64,000 bases of DNA from Mesostigma viride (GCA_009746045.1 RPFO01000972.1:510624-574623); one strand, 5' to 3'; numbered from the stretch's first letter, positions 29,037-41,700 are shown. Program-made: numbers and translations. Notes: generated by a model from the sequence alone, not told the origin.

Positions 29037-30730
29037 CAGTGTGAGCCAGTACGGCAATACGGCAATACGGCAAAACCTCGGCGTATTGCGTATTGCCGTA
29101 TTATACGCGTATTATACGCGTATTATACGCCAAAAAAAAAAAAGTGGTTTTTTGACCGGAAAAGTGGATTTTCAATTAGGATAAAATATTCTAAGGTGTT
29201 TATCCCATGGGCGTGCCTCTCAAAAACTCTAGCTAATGTCTCAATCTTGATGAAAAACAATACAATGCACGTAGAGGTCGCCGGTAGCCGTTTGACACTC
29301 ACTTGGTTGTCTCATCAATTGTATGAAGTGTAATTAATTAATTAATTAGTTAATTATCACGTGACTGCGTCACGTGGGTGCCAATACAAAGTAGAGGAAC
29401 CTTCAACCCCTGTACACAATGAGAGGGAGGGAGGGCGCCCTAGCTTCTCTCACTGCCACCGCCCACCAGTCGGTGGGCAGGCCACATCGAGCGCTCTATC
29501 CACATCACGGGGCCGGGGCGCATCACTGTGGGACAACCATTATTAACGATACCAGAGGTAGGCTGAAGCATAGCTGATGCTGTACAAGAAAGGTGAAGTG
29601 GGCTCAACGGGCGTCTGCTAAGGCATAAGCAAATGGCCACGCTGAGCCATGGCTGGGCTAATGTGATTGCGTTCATGCCACTCTAAACCGTTGGGGCTAC
29701 TCTAAGCCGTTGGGGCTAGATCAGTATACTATGCTCGAGAAATACATGGCAAGTCATGCTATAATGAAAAAGCTATGTCGATTGCCCTCTTCTAGACAGC
29801 TGGCTAGAATCTATTCTGGGGGAGCCCTAGGGGGTGTCGACAGTTTGTTGTTTACATAAAGGTCATGAAGTGTGATACTCATCCACTGCATGGTATATAG
29901 ATTGCTAATTGAACTAATTCCTTATTACAACCATGAACTTATTGATAGGTATACGATTCGACCCAAAACCTTGATACAGTATGCAATAAAACGTGAACAG
30001 GATAGCACATACCAGATCAAAACCGCAGATTAATTACCTTCCTTGCTGGAGCTAGCCGGATGCCCACCTCATCGATGTAGCTGCGAGCCGCTTTCCTGGC
30101 CGTCGTCGCCAATAAAACATGTCAGCAATATATTTTACACATCTATCCGCGTACAAACGTATCGACTTATTTCCCGCCTAGTAACAGTTAGCACATGCAC
30201 GGCGACCGACCTGGTCGCTGATCAAACGAGGTTGCTGCACCGAGCATAGGGTCGAGACATATCTGCGCACACCCAGGCGTTGCCTGCCAATGATATACGC
30301 TGTTTAGGACCTATGGATCATGCCTGCAAAATTGCAGTTCAAAATGTCAAGCCATGCTCCCATACCAGTCAGATTTCTGCACCTCCATGGCCGCGGAGGT
30401 CAACTATCATATTTATGCAAGTCGGTCTCGTTTTGCCATCGTTTACCCACGCCGTCAACTGGCAGAGATGACAAGCGGGACCAACCGTAGGCCCGTACTC
30501 CCCAAGTACGGTTCAGGCTGCGTACCTGCCTAGGTCAGCAACGCCAAAACTAGCTCTGGCGCCAAATTCCGGAGCCGGGCGCCGTATAATACGCGAAAAA
30601 TACGTATTATGCGCCGTATTGGCGTTGAGAACGCAATACGCCGTATTTCTAGTACGTTAGTACGCCAAACCCCGCCGTATTGTATAATACGGCGTATTTA
30701 CCGTATTATACGGCGTATTGGCGTTCACTG
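29037..30730. mobile_element. Non-autonomous hAT-type DNA transposon in the LINE
   Basis: The ends are CAGTG and CACTG, the terminal repeats continue as CAGTGTGAGCCAGTACGG against CAGTGAACGCCAATACGCCG, and an 8-bp target duplication flanks them: the hAT signature. The subterminal regions are crowded with AATACG/CGTATT words, likely transposase sites. No transposase frame is present in 1,694 bp. It includes a segment (29336-29470) that recurs at 47812-47940. Confidence 0.8.
29336..29470. repeat. Dispersed repeat, copy 1
   Basis: A TTAATTAA-rich start, CACGTGACTGCGTCACGTGG and GGAGGGCGCCCTAGCTTCTC are shared with 47812-47940. Confidence 0.6.
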
Positions 30731-30738
30731 CCGGTCAG
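30731..30738. repeat. Target site duplication CCGGTCAG (right)
   Basis: Matches 29029-29036. Confidence 0.8.
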
Positions 30739-30739
30739 C

Positions 30740-32610
30740 CTTGACCGCTGGTTGGCCCACAATGTTTCCTTGACCGGTGGGGCTCGCGCCCCCCCCCGCC
30801 GCTTCACCCCGAGACATACGGCCGCCCGCCTCGGGGTTGCCGGACCCCCGCCGCCGCCAGCGCCCCCCTCCTTGGCCGCGGACTACCAAGTCCCCGCCTT
30901 GCAGGAGGGCTGCCTTGCCACTGACGACGTCGTCCACCCCTTCACTTTGAAGGAATTGGACGGCGCCCTTGCTCGCCTGCGGTACGATGCGGCGGTCGGT
31001 GCCGACCACCTTTCTGCTGAGCTGCTGAAGACCCCTGATCCGGCGGTTAGGGATCTTCTGCTGGCGTTCTGCAACCGTGTCCTGCTTTCTGACGAGCCTC
31101 CGCCTGCTGAGTGGCAGACGGCCATCCGCGTCATGCTGTACAAGATGGGCTCTGCTGCTGACCCCGGTAACTAGTAACAGGGGTGTCTGCCTCCAGAGCG
31201 CCGCGCTGAAGGTCTTCATGCGCATGATGCTGCACAGGCTCCGCGCCGCGCTGGACCCACACCTGGGTGAGTCTCAGATGGGTTTCCGTCGTGGTCGTAA
31301 CACTGTCATGGCTGTGTTTGTCGCGCGCCGGTTGATGGAGGAGGTGCGTCGCCTTCCCCCTGACAGTTTGCCGCTGGTCTTCATTTTTGTTGACTACAGT
31401 ATATCAAGGCCTTTGACACGGTCCTCTGGGAGGCTCTTTGGGCCATCCTAGCTCTGGATCGGGTGCCACCTGCGTTTATTGCTGCCATTCACCGACTGTA
31501 TGAGGGCTCACAGGCAGTAGTGCGGACTGCGGAAGGCACCACCCCACCATGCATTCCCCCTTCACCACGGGGTGTGGCAAGCCGGTTGTGTCCTGTCCCG
31601 CCATACCTGTTCATTATGGTCGTGGATCACGTCATGTGCCGAGCACGTGCGCGCTTTACTGCTCTTAAGGGGTTCGAGCCAGGCTTGGACATCCTTAACG
31701 AGAAAGAGCATGGCGGGGTTAGACCTGGTTACCGCCTGGCCGACCTGATTTATGCGGATGACACCACCCTCATCGCGCGCCCCGAGCACATTCAGACCTG
31801 GCTGGACTGTCTGGGCCTGGAGGCGAGGGAGGTGGGGTTGGAGATTAGTGTCAAAACCGAGGCGATGGTGATTGGGGCCTCCAGTACACCGCTGCTGCGC
31901 CTGCTCGATGGGACGACGGTCCCGTTCCGCGATCGCTTCAAGCTGTTAGGGAACTGGCTCCCTGACACCGCCGACGATGTGGACACCCGCATCGGCCTGG
32001 CCTGGGCTATAGGCTTCGTTCATTCAACACCTACTGGCGCTCCAAGGGCCTGGGCGACCACCGCAAGCGCATGCTCTTCAAGGTCCTCGTCCTCACGGTG
32101 CTCACGTATGGCGCCGAGGCGTGGACACTCACACCCACACTGGCAGCTAGGCTAGACGGCACAGTTTACAGGATGCTCCGACAGGTCCTGAACGTAGGGT
32201 TTTCCAAGCGCCCGGCGTCATCAGAGTCTTTGTATCAGGGCATGCCTCGTATTTCGGACGAGATTAGACAGCGTAGGATAGCATTTGTAGGACACCTTGC
32301 TCGCACTAGCCAGGTCGACACCGCCCTTGGTCTGGCAGGCCCCCAGCGGCTTGGCCAGCCAGGGCGGCACATTCTGACCTGGCCTGGCCCCAAGGGCATT
32401 CGCAAAAGGGTAGGGAAACATGTCACGAACTACGTACAGATGTTGCTGGATGACCTACTGGTCCCAGCCCAGTTTGAATACCGCATCCACTCTCTCTCCC
32501 TTTTTTGGACTGCCATGCAGAACAAGACGCGGTGGCAGAAGATTGTCAAGGCTCACACATGCACCCGACCCTGTGGGCAAGCCCCCTCCCCCCAAGAGGA
32601 GGGGTTTTGA
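30740..32610 (+). pseudogene. LINE reverse transcriptase and C-terminal domain
   Basis: The RT blocks are LARLRYDAAVGADHLSAELL, WQTAIRVMLYKMG, SQMGFRRGRNTVMAVF, VFIFVDYS and YADDTTLIA (about 31752-31778), with the catalytic YADD intact. The C-terminal domain (32071-32610) has TYGAEAWTLTPTLAARLDG, IAFVGHLARTSQ and WTAMQNKTRWQKIV. Stops and frame changes near 31170, 31405 and 32010 inactivate it. RT primes on nicked DNA in this class. Confidence 0.8.
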
Positions 32611-32682
32611 CGAGTAGGGGAGTTAGGATTTTTCTAGACTAGGTAGATTAGCGTTAGGATAGTTAGATTACGCGGCTCTCTC

Positions 32683-33064
32683 CTTTCCACCACCCATCAA
32701 GGAATATGTGCTACATGATCTCCCAACGGAGGCATGTTATAATTTAATTTAATTTTAATCCACTCTCTCTCTCCCTTCTTTGGACTGCCATGCAGAACAA
32801 GACGCGGTGGCAGAAGATGGTCAAGGCTCACACGCCAGCCCCTGCATGTGGGCAATCCCCCTCCCCCCAAGAGGAGGCGGCGTTTTGATGAGTAGTGTAG
32901 TAAGGATTTTTCTAGACTAGATAGCTTAGAGTTAGGTTAGTTCGATTACGCGGCTCCTTTCACTCCACCCATCCATCAAGGAATATGTGCTACATGACCT
33001 CCCAACGGAGGCATGTTATAATTTGATTTAATTTAATTTAATTTAATCTAATTTAATTTAATTT
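32683..33064 (+). repeat. LINE 3' end and adjoining second 3'-end copy
   Basis: The first tail (32700-32757) ends in an AATTT repeat. The second copy starts inside ORF2 (CTTTGGACTGCCATGCAG, about 32777) and again ends in CTCCCAACGGAGGCATG plus an AATTT run at about 33064. Two insertions, or a tandem duplication, are possible. Confidence 0.7.
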
Positions 33065-33264
33065 AAGTCTACTGCCTGTAGGGGCAGTCCGTGGCATGGG
33101 TGCCATGGCCTAAGTAAGTAAGTACTTGCGTGTCATGCGCATGGGCATGCCACAGAGTACTATGCTAATTTCATTAGAAAAATACATAAAATGGGTGCCA
33201 TGGCCTATCTGTTTGCTTCACAGCTGACCCCAGACCAAGGGCTAGTAGGGCCCCAGGCTACTGC

Positions 33265-34646
33265 CAGGTTGTGAAATACGTGCGTATTGTCAAAATAAAT
33301 ACGGCAATACGCGTTTTTTGGGCCCCGACGTATTATACGCGTATTTGGTCCCGAATACGTGATTTGGACTTGGGCAATTTTCGAGGTTCGAGCCTGGGCA
33401 GTGCTTGGCGCGAGGCCAGCCGGAACGTGGCGCGGCGCCTACCTCCCCCAAGATCTTCTACTATGCAAACTAGGCTCGATTACTACGAACTAGGCTTTTC
33501 GTCAGTCCTGAGTCCAGTCACTCCAGTTCATAATGACTTGTGCAAGAATAACCTTACTGACTGACTGACTGACATAATGACTTGGCAGTTGGCAAGCTAA
33601 CTGAAATTTCCATACACGGAGAGAGTGCCAGCAAGATGAAAATGCCAGCTGTGTTGGGAACGTGTGGCACGTAATATAGCCTGTATGATGAATATTGCAT
33701 GGCGGTGTGCCATCGGATTTTGTGCTAGTTGTCAAACGTGTTTTCGCAGCCATGCCACACAAAGTGCCGGAGCATAACTTTGTAGAAAAAAAGACTGTCA
33801 CGGTGAAGGATGCTCTGGGGAATACGGTTTCGCAGGTCAAGTTTAGCTGCTCATTTTGCGGCCACAATTTTACCAGTGGCGATGGCAAGCAGATCAGTGC
33901 GACCAGGATGCGCGCACATTTTGCGAGCATCGCAGGGCAGGGCATAGACGCCTGCCCTGACGCAAAGATTGGGCAGAAACGGAAGCTAGAATTCCAGGAG
34001 TTGTGGGCAAGAAGGCCGGGCTGAAGGCGAAGAAGCAGCGGCACCTGAGCTTCAGGGCAGTGGCGGAGAGCGGCCAGGGCCTTGCTTCGGGGTCGGCCAT
34101 TGCAGGTGATCCTCGCCAGCAGACAATCACGAGGTTTGTGAACCCCACAAACGAAGAGGAGTGCCAGCTCCTGGTGGCCAACTTCTTTGTTGAGAACGCA
34201 ATTTCCTTTCACGCGGCTCAGAGCCGCTCTTTCAAGGCGATGATTTCCGGCCTGAGTCAGTACAAAGGGCTGATCACTGCTCCCAGTCGGTGGCTGCTGG
34301 CAGGCAAACTTCTTCAGAAGCCGAAAAGACAAGGCAATTAGTTATTCATTCATGACCCATTTTGATATAGGATGATCAGATTTGATAGCTCGTTGTCTCA
34401 TTCATGCATGGTAATGGTTGTCAGTGTTCTGACTTGACTGCACCTTGCCATGAGTGGTAACCATATTGCATAACTATACCCTAAAGCCTCAAACCCAAAA
34501 GGCCCATTCATAACCATGCTCTAAAGGCCGAATTGCACACTGTCGTATTTTGCCGTATTCAAGCCGACGTATTCTGCCGGGGTCTACGTATATACCCGTA
34601 TTTTGGAGGCCGACGTATTTGACGTACCGACGTATTTCACAACCTG
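33265..34646 (+). mobile_element. hAT-like transposon relic with BED-finger transposase fragment
   Basis: Terminal inverted repeats of 17 bp (CAGGTTGTGAAATACGT) match perfectly at 33265 and 34646. The interior encodes a BED finger and the start of a hAT transposase on the plus strand; the catalytic and dimerisation regions are missing. The 8 bp on the two sides do not match, so the target duplication is lost. The right end is 19 bp from the stop codon of the SAP-ParA gene. Confidence 0.7.
33695..34341 (+). pseudogene. hAT transposase N-terminus with BED zinc finger
   Basis: The frame has VKFSCSFCGHNFTSG, then MRAHFASIAGQGIDACPDA, giving the Cys-x2-Cys, His and Cys ligands of a BED finger, which binds DNA in hAT transposases. 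A frame change near 34015 leads into QQTITRFVNPTNEEE and VENAISFHAAQSRSFKAMI, the usual segment preceding the RNase H-like core, and then a stop at 34341. The likely start is ATG 33752. A full hAT transposase is 600 residues or more, so most of this one is deleted. Confidence 0.7.
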
Positions 34647-34664
34647 GGCCGGGTCGCCTCCTTT

Positions 34665-35154
34665 TCAGTCACGCGTGACAAACCTGGAAAGCCTCCGGAA
34701 TGCCTTGATGGTATGGTCCAACTCCGAGAGCATGCTAGGCAGCGCCTTGTCACCGTCATGGCCGACATAGCTGCGATCCAGCCATCGCTGGTATTTCTCG
34801 AGCAGGGCCGGGGTGAGGTCCACGGCCGGCCGGCCCAGCATGTAGGTGGCGTCCCTGAGCTTTGGTACATACTTGAGGAATGGCAGCACCTTCCTGTCCT
34901 TGGAGTCGCTGACCAGCAGGGCCTTCACATCTGGTCGGACACCATCGTTGTTCACGAGCCTTGTCACCTGCTCCAGGAAATTGTCATCCACACGGCAAAT
35001 CTCCTCGGCCCCTGCCGTGTGCTCAACCTGGATTTTTGTCATCAGGAACGGTAGCAGCATGGTGGGCTTGCTGTGGAATGCGTAGGGCTGGGTCCGCTTG
35101 CTGAGCTGGGACGCCTTCTCTCGGCTCCCCACCGTGGCTTTCAATTCAATGATC
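34665..35154 (-). CDS. SAP-ParA gene exon 6, C-terminal part of ATPase
   Basis: The acceptor is ACGGACAG|GATC; phase 2 matches exon 5 and gives the join [12 protein letters not shown]. The exon encodes residues 2152-2313 with no stop until 34665: a basic, helical tail ([20 protein letters not shown]) that corresponds to the last strands and helices of ParA-like proteins. An inverted-repeat transposon begins 19 bp beyond the stop, so the 3' untranslated region must run into it. Confidence 0.8.
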
Positions 35155-35666
35155 CTGTCCGTACGACGCCAGAATTCAGAAGAAACAAGGGACGCAGCGC
35201 AACTGAGTTAGCAGTTTGAATTCTAGTCTGAGTAAGAAGGCATTGATAGGAAGAACATGCACAGGTGCACACATCTGGCCACTGACAAGACATAGCTGGC
35301 TAGCTAGCTAGGTGTGTGTGTTCTGATCAGGCACTCCGCAAAGGTGAAAACCATTTGCGTTCAGTGCCGGGCCGCGGAAAACGCGGAAAAACGCGATCTG
35401 CAAATGAATCCGACCGGAATCGAACTGGGGACCTCTCGCACCAATTTTGCTGACTATAGGACGGACGTCTCCGGTTACCATGGCATCGCCAACTTACACC
35501 TACAGTCATCCGCAAAAGTTCTCCTGTCCGGGGAGTGATGCAAGCCTTTCGGATTTGGTACTAGATAAATCACTCGAGATCTGTGTGTAGTACTACACAC
35601 GTGTCTGCACGCGAGACTTGTTCAGTCTCGCACCGTGAGACGGGCTGAACACGGCTGAATCCTTCT

Positions 35667-35713
<47 letters not shown>

Positions 35714-38700
35714 ATGTATGTATGTATGTATGTATGTATGTATGTATGTATGTATGTATGTATGTATGTATGTATGTATGTATGTATGTATGTATGTATG
35801 AATGTATGTATGTATGTATGTATGTATTTATGTATGTATGTATGTATGTATGAATGTATGTATGTATGTATGTATGTATGAATGTATGAATGTATGCATG
35901 GATGGATGGATGGATGGATGGATGGATGGATGGATGGATGGATGGATGGATGGATGGATGGATGGATGGATGGATGGATGGATGGATGGATGGATGGATG
36001 GATGGATGGATGGATGGATGGATGGATGGATGGATGGATGGATGGATGGATGGATGGATGGATGGATGGATGGCATCAAGTTTCGTTTAAGTGGCCAGCC
36101 GGAGCGGCTGCTTAGGTTTTAGCGGGCAAGTGTTCGAAGCGCGTCATTGGTGAATTACTTGGGGAACTTGGGTTTCCCCGCGAAACTCCAACCGCACGTT
36201 CAGATTTCCAAATCTCAAGTAAAGTTCGGCGGAACTTTCTGAACGGGGGCAGTTGACGAGCAGCATTCCTCCGGACGAATGAATTGCGTTCCATACTTGC
36301 GCAAAAATTTGAAAGGTAGCTTGCGTGCAGCCCTACTAAAATTTGCACGGACATTCAGATTTCCAAATCTCAAGTAAAGTTCGATGGAAATTTCTGAACG
36401 GGGGTAGTTGGCGGGCAGCATTCCTCCGGACGAATGAAATGCGTTCCATACTTGCGCAAGATTTCGAAAGGTAGCTTGGGTGCAGCCCTACTAAAATTTG
36501 CGCAAAGTGTGGGACTGAAAATTCGTAACGGAAACGTTTTGGTAGTTGCCGTCACTTCATTTTGCGCAAAGTGTTGGACTGGGAAATTCGTAACGGAAAC
36601 GTTTTGGTAGTTGCCGTCACTTCATTTTGCGCAAAGTGTTGGACTGAAAATTCGTAACGGAAATTTTTCGGTAGTTGGCGTCACTTCCTTTCGTTCGACT
36701 GAAAATTCGCTGAAATTCGCTGAATTCGCACCGTAGCCTAATTTTTAGTACCTCGAAGTGACGAAGCACCTAAAAACTTGCCCACAAGTACACTTGGCAG
36801 CGCGCTCACTGGGAAAAATTGTACAGCCGCTCCGGCGGGCCACTTGAACGAATTGTAATGATGGATGGGTGGGTGGGTGGGTGGGTGGGTGGGTGGGTGG
36901 GTGGGTGGGTGGGTGGGTGGGTGGGTGGGTGGGTGGGTGGGTGGGTGGGTGGGTGGGTGGGTGGGTGGACCCGTGGATGGATGGATGGATGGATAGATAG
37001 ATACTAAGATAGACTTATCAATAGATTCACGTACCGTGGCATGACGTCATGCAGAAGGCGAGAAACCGACCTCGCAGAGAAAAAGTCCGGCTCGAAGGGG
37101 GGAACGATATAGTCCATGCTAGCCAGCAGCACCTCATTCATGACCCCGATACTCGGCCCGAGGTCGCAGATCATGTACTTGACCCCGAGCTTCTTCCCTA
37201 ATTCCATCAACGCCTTCCGGAACGCTCCCAGCACGATGACACCATCCTCGGCGGCATACTCGTCCTCTGGAGACCCAATGTTGGCACGAGCGGCCTTGAA
37301 CCTGGTTTCCAGCATCGACCCGAGATCTGGGTGGCCAGGGACCAGGAACAGGCCGGCTGGCGCGTCTGGGTAGATCCGTTTGGCATTCCCCGCGTCCTTC
37401 CCCGCCGCCAAGTCCACGATGCTGGCGTCCTGTACCGGCATGCCTCGGAACGAATCAGCCATGATGTCCCTCAGGGTGTTAGTCCCCTGCCCACCGCCTT
37501 CTGCACCATCGTGGCCATGGTCGCACAACTCATCCTCCAGGTCGTCCAGGGAAACCATTCCCTGCGAAGAGGCACCCCCAGCACCCTGGCTGGGTCGGCG
37601 GAGGAAGTGGGTCATGTGGCACTGGGGGTCACAGTCCACGTAGCACGTGGGGTTGCCCAGGTTGCGCAGGGTGCTCCCCAGGTTAATGGCGATGGTAGTC
37701 TTGCCCACGCCCCTGCGGTCAGGTATCATGGAGCAAAGGCAGACCCAAAATGTGTATAATAAGAAAATTGAATGGAAATGATGAATCAATTAACTGCGGG
37801 CACCTCAACCCAGGTCAAACTGATAGTGGCTGTATGACGATAGATTCATCAGGCAGATCATCACTTGTATCATCAACGAGTTAAATGCATGATAACGGGG
37901 CAGGATGTCTCCTGCCCAGGTTCTACTGTTCTATAGTTTGGGTGAGAAGAGCAACGCAATGCACAACAGCCCTGCACTTCACCGCCCACGCTCGCTGGCT
38001 GCTGCCTGCTTTCTCCTCAAGCCTTTTGAGGCAAGCTTGGCCACCTCTACTTAACATACCAGGTTGCAACTGGGGGCATTCAAGGCATTGTCAGAAGGGA
38101 CAAAAAACTGTACCCATCACAGATCACATTCAAAGCAAATAGGAAGGATACCGTTTCGCCCCCCTCGCAGATATGCAATACATACAGTTCACATATACGG
38201 TAGTTATGTATGCACAATAACACTGCTAGTAGTATTAATCTAGTCTATTAATCTATATACACTAGTCGTACATGCAAATTTCCAGTTGACAGCACCCTAC
38301 GTAGCAAGAGAAAGATGACTAGCAGGAATTAAATAGCCCGCATTTTATGTAACGTGGCACCAGGGATTAGCTCATAGTAGTACGTGGGCACAACGACAAC
38401 CATATTCCTAACAATCAGGTACCCTTTACACAAGTAGCAGCCAACCACGACGCGCAATTTCCCATCCACATCATAACAGCGGGCCTATGCACAAGTTGAG
38501 GGTGGAAGGGGTCTGCGGGTACACGTACCCCTTGCAGTTATAGCAGCCGACCAGGATGGGGTACTTGCCCATCCACATCATAACAGCGGGCCTATGCACA
38601 AGTTGAGGGTGGAAGGGGTCTGCGGGTACACGTACCCCTTGCAGTTATAGCAGCCGACCAGGATGGGGTACTTGCCCATCCACATCATAACAGCGGGCCT

Positions 38701-41700
38701 ATGCACAAGTTGAGGGTGGAAGGGGTCTGCGGGTACACATACCCCTTGCAGTTATAGCAGCCGACCAGGATGGGGTACTTGCCCTCCACGTCCTCTGCTG
38801 GAATCCGGCACGCTAGCTCCGTCCCTCCCTTCACGATCATGCCTTTCTTCCCTGGAACTGTCAACGTCACCATGGCTTCTTCCGCATGACCGGGCACTGG
38901 CGGACGTGTGGCCTTTGTTGAGGCCGGCTGAGTTGCCTTGGCTGCCATCTGAGGCGTACCCCTGCCCCCCTCAGTTTTCTCTCCCCCACTCGCCGCCGCT
39001 GGCAACACAGGGGCCGGCTGGGCCGTGTTGGCTCCATCCTTGGCCAAGACAGGGGCCTCTGCCTTCTTTGCTGCCACCGCCGGCGCAGCAGTCGGCACGC
39101 TGGGGGTTGCCTGGGTGGTGTTTGCAGCACCCTGGACCAAAGCAGGGAATCCTGCCTTCTCTGCTGCAACAGCCGTAGTGGCTGGCTGGGCAGTCGTGGC
39201 TGCAGGTCGGGCCGCAACAGGCACTTCTGCCTTCCTTGCCACCATCGCCGCTGCTGGCAATGCGGGGGCCGCCCCATCCTCCGCCATGGCCTTACCTCCA
39301 GGGACCCTGGCAGCCTTGCTGGGGGGCTCCTCGTCTCCACCGCCGTTCTCTGCCGCCCTCTTGCCTGCGACGCCTGCAGCTGCCTTGCTGTGCGTTGACA
39401 CCGGCATCGCCCCTCGAGCAGTTTCCTTGGAACGGTCTCGCAAGGGGGGACGTGCCGCTCTTGACACAGGTGGCTGGGCATTGGCGGCAGCAGGCCTGGC
39501 CATATCAGGGACATCCGCCTTCTTCTTCGCCACCGCTGTGGTCGCCGTTGGCACGCTGGGAGGCGCCTGGGTGGTGTTGGCAGCAGTGTTGGCAACTGCC
39601 GGCTCCTCCACCTTTTTCCCTGCAGCCACCACCGCCGCTGTTTGCAGGGGCACGGTGGTGTTGGCTGCAGGTTGGGCGACGGCAGGCGCCTCAACGTGCT
39701 TCCCTGCAAGCGCTGCCGCGGCTGTTGGCAGGCTGGGTGGTGGACGGGCAGTGTTAGCTGCACCCTTGGCTGCAGTGTTGGCAACAGCAGGCGCCTCTGC
39801 CTCCTTTGCCGCAGCTGTCGCCGCGGTCATTGGTGGCCTGCTGGGAGGCGCCTGGCCGGTGGCGTTGGCTGCATCCTTAATGACAGCAGGCACTTCTGCC
39901 TTCTTCCCTGCCACCGCTGTGGTCGCCTTTGGCATGCTGGGCGGCACCTCGGCAGGGTTACCTGCAAGCTTGGCAGACGTGTTGGCAGCAGCAGCGGGGG
40001 CCTCCGCCTTTTTCCCTGCCGCTGCGGCCGCCGTTGTTATCGGCAGGGCGGGTGGCGCCTGAGTATTGCAAGCTGCACCCTTAGCCACGGCAGGCACATC
40101 CGCCTTCTTCCCCGCAACCGCCGCCGTGGTTGTTGGCTGGCTGGGTGGCGGACGGGTGGGGTTGGCTGCACCCTTGGCTGCAGTGTTGGCAACAGCCGGC
40201 GCCTCCTTTGCTGCAGCCGCCGTCGCCGCTGTTGGCATGCTGGATGGCGGCTGGGCAGCGACGGCCGTGGTTTTGCCAAAGGCAGGAGCCTCCACCTTCT
40301 CTGCTGCAACAACCGCCACCACCGCTGCCGCGCTGGGAGTTTCCTTGATGGCATGGGCTGTGGTTCTGGCAGCTGATTTCTTACCTGCCACCACCGCCAC
40401 TGCTGGCAATGCGGGGGACAAACCACCCTCTGCCATGACCTTGCCGCCAGGGACCCTGGCAGCCTTCCTGGGGGGCTCCTCATCTGAGTCGTCTCCACTG
40501 CCGTTCTCTGCCACCCTCTTGCCTGCAACGCCTGCAGCTGCCTTGCTGTGCGTCGACACCGGCATCGCCCCTCGAGCAGTTTCCTTGGCACGGTCTCGCG
40601 AGGGGGGACGTGCCGCTCTTGACAAGGGTGGCTGGGCAGAGTTCGTGGTGCCCTTGGCAACGGTAGCAGCCTCCACCTTGTTCCCTGCAGCCACTGCCGC
40701 CGCTGTTGGCATGCTTGATGGCGGCTGGGCAGCGTTGGCTGTGGTTTTGCCAGTGGCAGCAGCCTCCACCGTCTTCCCTGCAGCCGCTGTGGCTGCGGTT
40801 GGTTGGCTGGGCGCTGTCTGGGCAACCGTGGCAGCAGCAGGAGCCACTGCCTTGTTTCCCGCGACCGCCGACGCCACCGGTGGCACACTGGGTGGCGGCT
40901 GGGCAGTGGTGGCTGCACGCTTGGCACACTTGGCTGCAGGCTTGGCAATGGCAGGGGCAACCGCCTGGTTTCCTGATGCCCCTGCTGTTTGCAAGGTGGG
41001 TGCTGGCGCAGTGATGTTGGCTGCAGCTTTGGCCACGGCAGGCACTTCTGCCGCCTTTGCTGCCGCCGGTGCTGGCAAGCTGGGAGCCGCCTGGGCGGTG
41101 GTGCCTGCAGCTTTGGCCAAAGCAGGCGCCTGTGCCGCAGCCTTCTTCCCAGCAGCCGCTGCTGTCGCTGTTGGCTGGGTGGGGCCTGGCTGGGCAACCT
41201 TGGCTGCAGGCTTGGCAACAGCAGGGGCATCGGCCTTCTTTGCTGCCACCGCCGCTGTTGCTGGCTGGCTGGGTGGCGGCTGGGCAGCAGTGCCTGCAAT
41301 CTTGGCAAGGAGAGTAGCCTCAGCCTTTAGTGTAGCCAGCCCGGCCGCCGCCACTGTTGGCAACGTGAATGGCGGCTGGCTGGTATTGGCGGCAGTGGCT
41401 TGGGTGATGGCCGGGCCTTCTGCCTTGCTTGATGCAGCCATCGCCGTTGCTGGTGGCGGGGGGGGTGCTGGCTGGGGAGGCTTGGCTGCAGCCTTCACCA
41501 CAGGCGCCTCCACCTTTCCTGCCACAGCCACCGCGGCTGTCGATTGCAGGGTGGGTGGTGCCTGGGCAGTGTTGGCTGCAGCCTTCGCAGCTGCAGGCGC
41601 CTCTGCCTTCTTCCCTGCAGCCGCTTCCGCTGGCAGGGTGGTAGCGGCGGGCTGGGCAGCATTGGCTGCAGCCTTGGCAGCAGCAGGAGCTTCCGCAGCT

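Larger units (their letters stand above)
28277..32760 (+). mobile_element. LINE with endonuclease C-terminus, linker, RT and tail, split by a hAT element
   Basis: Plus-strand order: end of the AP endonuclease with the SDHRPV motif (about 28451-28470), an Ala/Arg-rich linker to 29036, the hAT insertion 29037-30730, the RT from 30740, a C-terminal domain to 32610 and a 3' end with AATTT tail at 32683-32757. Several frame changes make it inactive. A second copy of just the 3' end follows at 32757-33064. Confidence 0.8.

Noticed and set aside
33257-34654. An 8-bp target duplication for the BED-finger hAT relic
   Set aside because: The flanks GCTACTGC and GGCCGGGT do not match, so only the inverted repeats are claimed.
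35680-36122. Open frames reading MYVC or WMDG repeats
   Set aside because: They are translations of tetranucleotide repeats in an intron.
37035-37789. Bacterial contamination or a stand-alone ParA gene
   Set aside because: The P-loop begins at an acceptor site, the upstream half is in exon 4 in matching phase, and the end is at a donor whose partner exon follows.
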